Below, in pieces: positions 14,715-17,888 of a DNA stretch of 17,888 nucleotides. Below the pieces are notes generated by a model that was not told the DNA's origin, searched no databases, and saw only the letters and a list, made by a program, of their open reading frames with translations. A program made the position numbers and the translations under genes. Positions within the stretch are counted from its first letter, which is position 1, and each line of letters begins with the position of its first letter. The stretch is from JAJTZA01 sp041749815. GTDB lineage: Bacteria; Verrucomicrobiota; Verrucomicrobiia; Chthoniobacterales; Terrimicrobiaceae. The stretch covers positions 1-17,888 of the forward strand of contig JBGTAR010000284.1 in the NCBI GenBank assembly GCA_041749815.1, in the 5' to 3' direction.

Positions 14715-15551
14715 TTACCCTGCTTGCGGGAGTCGACGATTGCGGCGGGCGGCAAACACCACCAAGCTCGTCAGGACCAAGGCAACGGTGGAGGCCTCAG
14801 GGATGGCTGTGGCGTAAACGAGATCCTGAACGACACCATTGGCTGGAGAAGACACGTATTCGCTGTTTTCCAAAAGAACCACCTGCCAGGTGGTGCTGGA
14901 GTAACTGGTGGAGACATTGGCATTTTCGACAGCCGCCACCATGATTGTTGCCTCCTCGTATGCCGAGAGGGCATCGCCCATGAGTGAGCCTGGGTCGTTA
15001 ACGTAAAGTTCTGTGCTGTAGGCATTTTCGTTGACCAATGAGAAATTGAAATCATGAGTAAGCTCCCAGAGGGCCAACTGAATTGCGGGAATACTCACGG
15101 TGGGATTTGTCCAGGCGGATGGTGTGCTTCCCTCCCAGAAATTATCAAACAAATACCTGACCTGTGCTGCCCTCAGGTCACCAATACCGCCATTAGTTCC
15201 CAAAGTGATGTTGGCTCCGTCTGCCGTGCCGTCTGGACCGGTGGCACTCCCGCGTGCCGCGCTGGACAGGGAACTCGCGTTCTCGAAAGAATTGTCGTTA
15301 AGGATTGTCCCTGAGCCAAGTGTGATAAATTGGCCGAGCTCGATGCACAGCGCAATTGTTTCCGTGTTACCTGGCAGGAGAATCCGAAAACCTGTCGCCG
15401 CAATGTTCTCCGAATTGGCTGCCGCAGGTTTAATGTCGAAGGTTTGAGCGACCACCGTTGGCCAATTCCCCACCCCTACCGTCACGACTGTTGCCTGAGA
15501 TGTGGAAACCAACGCAATGAGCGCGATGAAGATAAGACTCAATTTCATCAT
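14715..15551 (-). CDS. PEP-CTERM-like surface protein with putative Cys-Gln thioester domain (copy 2)
   Basis: This 278-residue paralogue of the protein at 13810-14634 has a signal peptide (1-20, ending SQA), LCIELGQ with Cys69, GGIGDLRAAQVRYLFDNF (about 121-138) and AIQLALWEL with Gln158 and Trp162. The tail reads IPEAST at 250-255, a hydrophobic helix (255-267) and RRNRR, then five extra residues. The usual second Pro of PEP is Ala, so exosortase recognition may be weaker or the motif variant. The pair shares ENAS/ENGNSLSxAARGS, WELxHDxxFSL and VVLLENS, showing a tandem duplication. Two ATG codons (15551, 15548) can start it. A TTGACG box lies close upstream. Substrate or binding target of the putative thioester is unknown. 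Confidence 0.8.
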   Translation of the reverse strand: MMKLSLIFIALIALVSTSQATVVTVGVGNWPTVVAQTFDIKPAAANSENIAATGFRILLPGNTETIALCIELGQFITLGSGTILNDNSFENASSLSSAARGSATGPDGTADGANITLGTNGGIGDLRAAQVRYLFDNFWEGSTPSAWTNPTVSIPAIQLALWELTHDFNFSLVNENAYSTELYVNDPGSLMGDALSAYEEATIMVAAVENANVSTSYSSTTWQVVLLENSEYVSSPANGVVQDLVYATAIPEASTVALVLTSLVVFAARRNRRLPQAG

Positions 15552-15558
15552 GCGACAG

Positions 15559-15588
15559 GTTGTATTCCAAAGGGAAATGATACGTCAA
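15559..15588 (-). promoter_or_regulatory. Possible promoter for the copy 2 surface protein
   Basis: On the minus strand TTGACG (15588-15583) and TACAAC (15564-15559) are separated by 18 bases. The -35 box is good and the -10 box is fair. The start codon at 15551 is only seven bases past the -10 box, which would give an almost leaderless transcript. This is a weak prediction. Confidence 0.3.
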
Positions 15589-15609
15589 TAAAAAAAGCCC
15601 CTTTTTTTA
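15589..15609 (-). terminator. A/T-rich terminator-like hairpin after the TPR gene
   Basis: Seven A and one G (15590-15597) pair with one C and seven T (15601-15608) around a CCC loop, with a further T-A pair outside. On the minus strand the second arm gives a seven-T run. It lies between the TPR gene stop and the copy 2 surface gene, 41 bases after the stop, and could terminate in either direction. Confidence 0.5.
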
Positions 15610-15649
15610 ATCGTTTTTGTCGCGGTTTTCAACAATCCGCCAGACGTTT

Positions 15650-16468
15650 TTAAAGATTCTGCAAGTAGAGCGGGAGAACCTCCGGGCGGCCCTGGTGGCG
15701 GAGAATGATCGGGTTGTCGAGGAGTTGTTTGAAGGCGACAGAATCGAGGGCACTTTTGCCCAGAGCAAGGAAACGGGCTCCCTCGGCATAATCGCCTCGC
15801 TCGAGGAAAATTCCGGCAAGGGCAACCACCCACCTTTCGGAACCTATGGTGCCTGTTTGTGCGAGGATTGCCTCAATTTCTGTGGTCACCTGCTCGGATT
15901 GGCCCATTTGAATCCTGAGGAGGTAGTATTCGTTGGAGAGGACCGGATCGTTGGGGGCCTTGTCCACGGCTTGATGGAGGTCGGCGAGGGAGGCATCAAG
16001 ATTGCCAAGGTCCCTGAGGACCAGCGCCCTCCGAAAAAGAAGGCCCGGCGAGGGCTCGATTTCCAACCCTTCGGAAAAACTCTCCACGGCAGCCTTTTTG
16101 TCTCCTGACGCCGCCTGCAGTCGTCCATGAAGCTCCCAAGCTGTGGTCGAGTGCAATGATTTAAGATCCACCTCTGCGAGCAAGTCCCTTGCCTCCTCGA
16201 AGCGGCCTTCAGTATAAGCCGTTCGGGCATCTCCGACAGTTTGATTGGCTTGTTGTTCGGGTGTCAGAGGGACCTCCGGTGGCGCAACATAGGGCTTGGA
16301 ATCCTCTCTTCGGGCGCTTTCTTCTTCGGTTGCCTCCTTTTGCTGAAGATAAAATGCAAAAATCACCCCGCCAAGAAGCAACAAGCTGAGCGGTGTGAGG
16401 ATAATCCACATGAGCCGCTCCTTGCGAAAGCGGGGGTCTTCAAGAAATCGGAAATCCTGCAACTTCAT
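15650..16468 (-). CDS. Membrane-anchored TPR-repeat protein
   Basis: This 272-residue protein has a basic N-terminal tail (to about 18), one membrane helix (about 19-42, IILTPLSLLLLGGVIFAFYL), an acidic charged linker (44-65), and then TPR-like repeats: ARTAYTEGRFEEARDLL, LHGRLQAASGDKKAAVESFSEGLEIEP, RRALVLRDLGNLDASLADLHQAVDKAPNDP and LAGIFLERGDYAEGARFLALGK. It is probably anchored in the inner membrane with the TPR domain outside, acting as a scaffold for a protein complex whose partner cannot be named. It lies 89 bases after tlyA on the same strand. A weak AAGGA lies about 15 bases before the ATG. Its role in envelope assembly is not shown. Confidence 0.8.
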   Translation of the reverse strand: MKLQDFRFLEDPRFRKERLMWIILTPLSLLLLGGVIFAFYLQQKEATEEESARREDSKPYVAPPEVPLTPEQQANQTVGDARTAYTEGRFEEARDLLAEVDLKSLHSTTAWELHGRLQAASGDKKAAVESFSEGLEIEPSPGLLFRRALVLRDLGNLDASLADLHQAVDKAPNDPVLSNEYYLLRIQMGQSEQVTTEIEAILAQTGTIGSERWVVALAGIFLERGDYAEGARFLALGKSALDSVAFKQLLDNPIILRHQGRPEVLPLYLQNL

Positions 16469-16557
16469 GTTTAACGCAATTAATCCTTATCTGCCGTGCT
16501 TTCCAAGGCAAATGCATCTGTTTTGAGCGGAACGGGCATCTAAAGCCTGCGCAGGAT

Positions 16558-17289
16558 CTAAGGACGGAGATGTGCGAGGAACTCGACATTGCCTTCTCTT
16601 CCGGGCACGGGAGAATCCATCAGGTTGAGCCACTGGTGGCCATTGGATTCCACGAAACTGCGGATCTTGTCAGCCGCCCTGGCACGAAGAAGGGGATCTT
16701 TCACGACACCTCCCCGGCCAACCTCGCTGGCGGAGAGTTCGAATTGGGGTTTGATCAGAACAATCGCGTCAGCTCCGGGTGCCATCAGGGCAAAGGCCGG
16801 CCCAAGAATCAACGTCAGAGAGATAAAGCTGACATCAGCAACCGTTAGGTCAATCACATCAGGCACGTCCGACGCGCTGAGGTTCCTGGCATTGAGACCC
16901 TCGGTGACAACCACGCGCGGGTCTTCGCGGATTTTCCAATCCAGTTGGCCATGGCCGACATCGATTGCGTGCACTTTTTGGGCGCCCCTCTGGAGAAGGC
17001 AATCGGTGAAGCCGCCTGTGGAGGCTCCGATGTCCAGGCAGATCCGACCCTTCACTTGGATGTTGAAGGCATCCAAAGCGGCCTCCAACTTTAGTCCTCC
17101 ACGTCCCACATATTTTTCGGAAGCTGCAACGGCAATTTTGGCATCTGCCAGTGTGGGGGTTCCCGGTTTGTCGACACGACGCTCATCCACAGAGACAACC
17201 CCGGCCATGACGGCGCGCCTGGCTTTTTCGCGAGAATCAAAAAACCCTCTCTGAACCAAGAGGATATCAATGCGTTCTTTTGGCTTCAT
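16558..17289 (-). CDS. tlyA: TlyA-family rRNA 2'-O-methyltransferase
   Basis: This 243-residue enzyme has an N-terminal S4 RNA-binding domain (about 5-60: RIDILLVQRGFFDSREKARRAVMAG) and a Rossmann-like SAM methyltransferase domain. Visible motifs are KYVGRGGLKLE (59-69), the SAM loop DIGASTGGF (86-94), ADVSFISL (151-158), VLIKPQFE (177-184) and GNVEFL (233-238). Together these give the K-D-K-E catalytic set (Lys67, Asp152, Lys180, Glu237). TlyA methylates 2'-OH of cytidines in rRNA; older annotations call it haemolysin. Residue 62 is Gly where many homologues have Ser (VSRGG). It starts 27 bases after the small conserved gene and belongs to the same minus-strand run as rpmB. The N-terminus and length are normal. 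Confidence 0.93.
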   Translation of the reverse strand: MKPKERIDILLVQRGFFDSREKARRAVMAGVVSVDERRVDKPGTPTLADAKIAVAASEKYVGRGGLKLEAALDAFNIQVKGRICLDIGASTGGFTDCLLQRGAQKVHAIDVGHGQLDWKIREDPRVVVTEGLNARNLSASDVPDVIDLTVADVSFISLTLILGPAFALMAPGADAIVLIKPQFELSASEVGRGGVVKDPLLRARAADKIRSFVESNGHQWLNLMDSPVPGREGNVEFLAHLRP

Positions 17290-17316
17290 GGCCGCCCAAG
17301 GCCTGCCAACACGGCC

Positions 17317-17517
17317 TTATCCCTTTTTGAGCAGAGGAAGGCCTGTGCGCTCGTTTTCCGAAACGATGTAGCCAGTCGGGAGCGCATCAATCGACCCTTC
17401 GCCAGGCTGGCCAGCAAAATAATAAAGGGTCACCTCTTGTCCACCTTTGAGTTTCTGACGGCGCTCATGAAGAAAGTAGGTCTTTCCGGATTTTTTGCTG
17501 GCAACGCTGTAGCCCAT
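17317..17517 (-). CDS. Small conserved protein (LHER...LPxGYxVxENxRTGLPxL)
   Basis: This 66-residue protein starts at the ATG at 17517. It has a basic N-terminal half (SKKSGKTYFLHERRQKLKGG), then VTLYYFAG, GSIDALPTGYIVSENERTGLPLLKKG at the end. The pattern 'LH...L..G....YYF...I..LP.GY.V.EN.RTG.P.L' resembles a widespread uncharacterised small family that I remember without a function. No Cys, signal peptide or membrane helix is seen, so it is cytoplasmic. It lies between rpmB and tlyA on the same strand, suggesting a link to translation or only co-transcription. A TTG at 17550 lies in the upstream hairpin and is not favoured. The Shine-Dalgarno is not clear. Confidence 0.75.
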   Translation of the reverse strand: MGYSVASKKSGKTYFLHERRQKLKGGQEVTLYYFAGQPGEGSIDALPTGYIVSENERTGLPLLKKG

Positions 17518-17532
17518 GGTGGTTTTAAGTGG

Positions 17533-17551
17533 TTTGGGCCGCTGGCCCAAA
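17533..17551 (-). terminator. TTTGGGCC hairpin between rpmB and the small protein gene
   Basis: TTTGGGCC (17533-17540) and GGCCCAAA (17544-17551) form a perfect eight-pair stem with a three-base loop, starting two bases after the rpmB stop on the minus strand. No T-run follows, so it may be an attenuator or a transcript-stabilising hairpin more than a true terminator. Confidence 0.4.
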
Positions 17552-17553
17552 GG

Positions 17554-17817
17554 TTAGATCAAGCCAGCCTTCGTCAGCGTCTTGTGAGCACCATTTTTGG
17601 TGATCGTCTTAAACGCACGGGCTGTGGCTTTTACGACCACAAATTTTTTGAGTTCGGGGACCCAGACGCGCTTGGTTTTGAGATTGGGCTGGTGCCATCG
17701 GGGCGTAACGGCAGTCACGTGCATGCCGATGCCGCCTTTTTTCTTGGCCAAACCGCGCCGGTGAATCTTTGATCCCCGCGTGGGCGTGGCTCCTGTAATT
17801 TCGCATTTCCTTGACAT
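17554..17817 (-). CDS. rpmB: Ribosomal protein bL28
   Basis: This 87-residue basic protein is bL28 of the large ribosomal subunit, starting at the ATG at 17817 (MSRKCEITGATPTRG). The family core is clear: CEITG, HRRGLAKKKGG, RWHQPNLKTKRVWVP, ATARAFKTITKNG. Only one Cys is visible, so it is the zinc-free form. The central part RRGLAKKKGGIGMHVT is longer than in many L28 proteins, which I associate with PVC bacteria from memory. An in-frame ATG seven codons upstream (17838) is not needed. The promoter region (17818-17888) contains a TTGACT box (minus strand) but no well-spaced -10. It heads a minus-strand run with the small protein and tlyA. Confidence 0.92.
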   Translation of the reverse strand: MSRKCEITGATPTRGSKIHRRGLAKKKGGIGMHVTAVTPRWHQPNLKTKRVWVPELKKFVVVKATARAFKTITKNGAHKTLTKAGLI

Positions 17818-17888
17818 AAAAATTTTTGTTGGCCCCAACCCTTGTCGTCATATCCCTCTGAGTCAAGCCGGTTTTTGGTCGATTTTTG

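Noticed and set aside
16546..16555. Ten-base palindrome CCTGCGCAGG after the tlyA stop
   Set aside because: No loop and no T-run, so it is not a terminator, and such a short palindrome is expected by chance.
17298..17318. AAGGCC/GGCCTT inverted repeat between the small protein gene and tlyA
   Set aside because: Six-base arms with a nine-base loop and no T-run in a GC-rich spacer; not enough to claim a terminator.
1..17888. Defence island, prophage or mobile-element content
   Set aside because: No transposase, integrase, tRNA edge, terminal repeats, CRISPR array or defence-type domain was found on either strand.

Overview
The window looks like chromosomal DNA from a Gram-negative bacterium of the Verrucomicrobia (PVC group). 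The main clues are two envelope proteins with PEP-CTERM-type sorting tails, a short bL28 beside a small conserved 'LHER...LPxGYxVxENxRTGLPxL' protein, a short HemA, AraC and Gfo/Idh sugar genes, and few strong Shine-Dalgarno sites. I cannot name the genus. No rRNA, tRNA, CRISPR array, transposase or phage gene is visible.

Layout. Positions 1-1486 (minus) carry a zinc/manganese-type ABC importer operon: znuA-like binding protein, an unrecognised membrane-anchored protein, and the first 29 codons of a znuC-like ATPase cut by the window edge. Positions 1561-2307 (minus) encode an AraC regulator divergent from a plus-strand sugar operon (2379-5987): a Gfo/Idh/MocA oxidoreductase, a seven-repeat VCBS/FG-GAP beta-propeller without a signal peptide, and a family GH4 glycosidase. 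Positions 6133-9935 (plus) hold a dihydrolipoamide-dehydrogenase-like disulfide oxidoreductase, an NRAMP (MntH-like) metal transporter and a tandem-domain universal stress protein.

Positions 10240-13651 (plus) hold hemA and hemC (C5 tetrapyrrole pathway), joined by ATGA overlaps to each other and to an orphan polar-amino-acid ABC permease. An esterase with a +1 frameshift follows. Both Hem proteins lack C-terminal sequence expected of the family.

Positions 13810-15551 (minus) carry two paralogous secreted proteins with PEP-CTERM-like tails. Both contain an FCIELGQ-like Cys motif, an R(Y)LF helix and a QLAxWEL motif, the signature of the Cys-Gln thioester domains best known from Gram-positive adhesins. 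Positions 15650-17817 (minus) carry a TPR membrane protein, tlyA, the small conserved protein and rpmB.

The two most interesting items are the tandem putative thioester-forming PEP-CTERM proteins and the AraC/Gfo-Idh/beta-propeller/GH4 sugar module. In that module two NAD(P)-type enzymes and a cytoplasmic propeller suggest redox-assisted glycoside breakdown, and the GH4 enzyme lacks the usual acidic residue of the NAD site. Everything else is ordinary metabolism, with a few candidate operators and hairpins.
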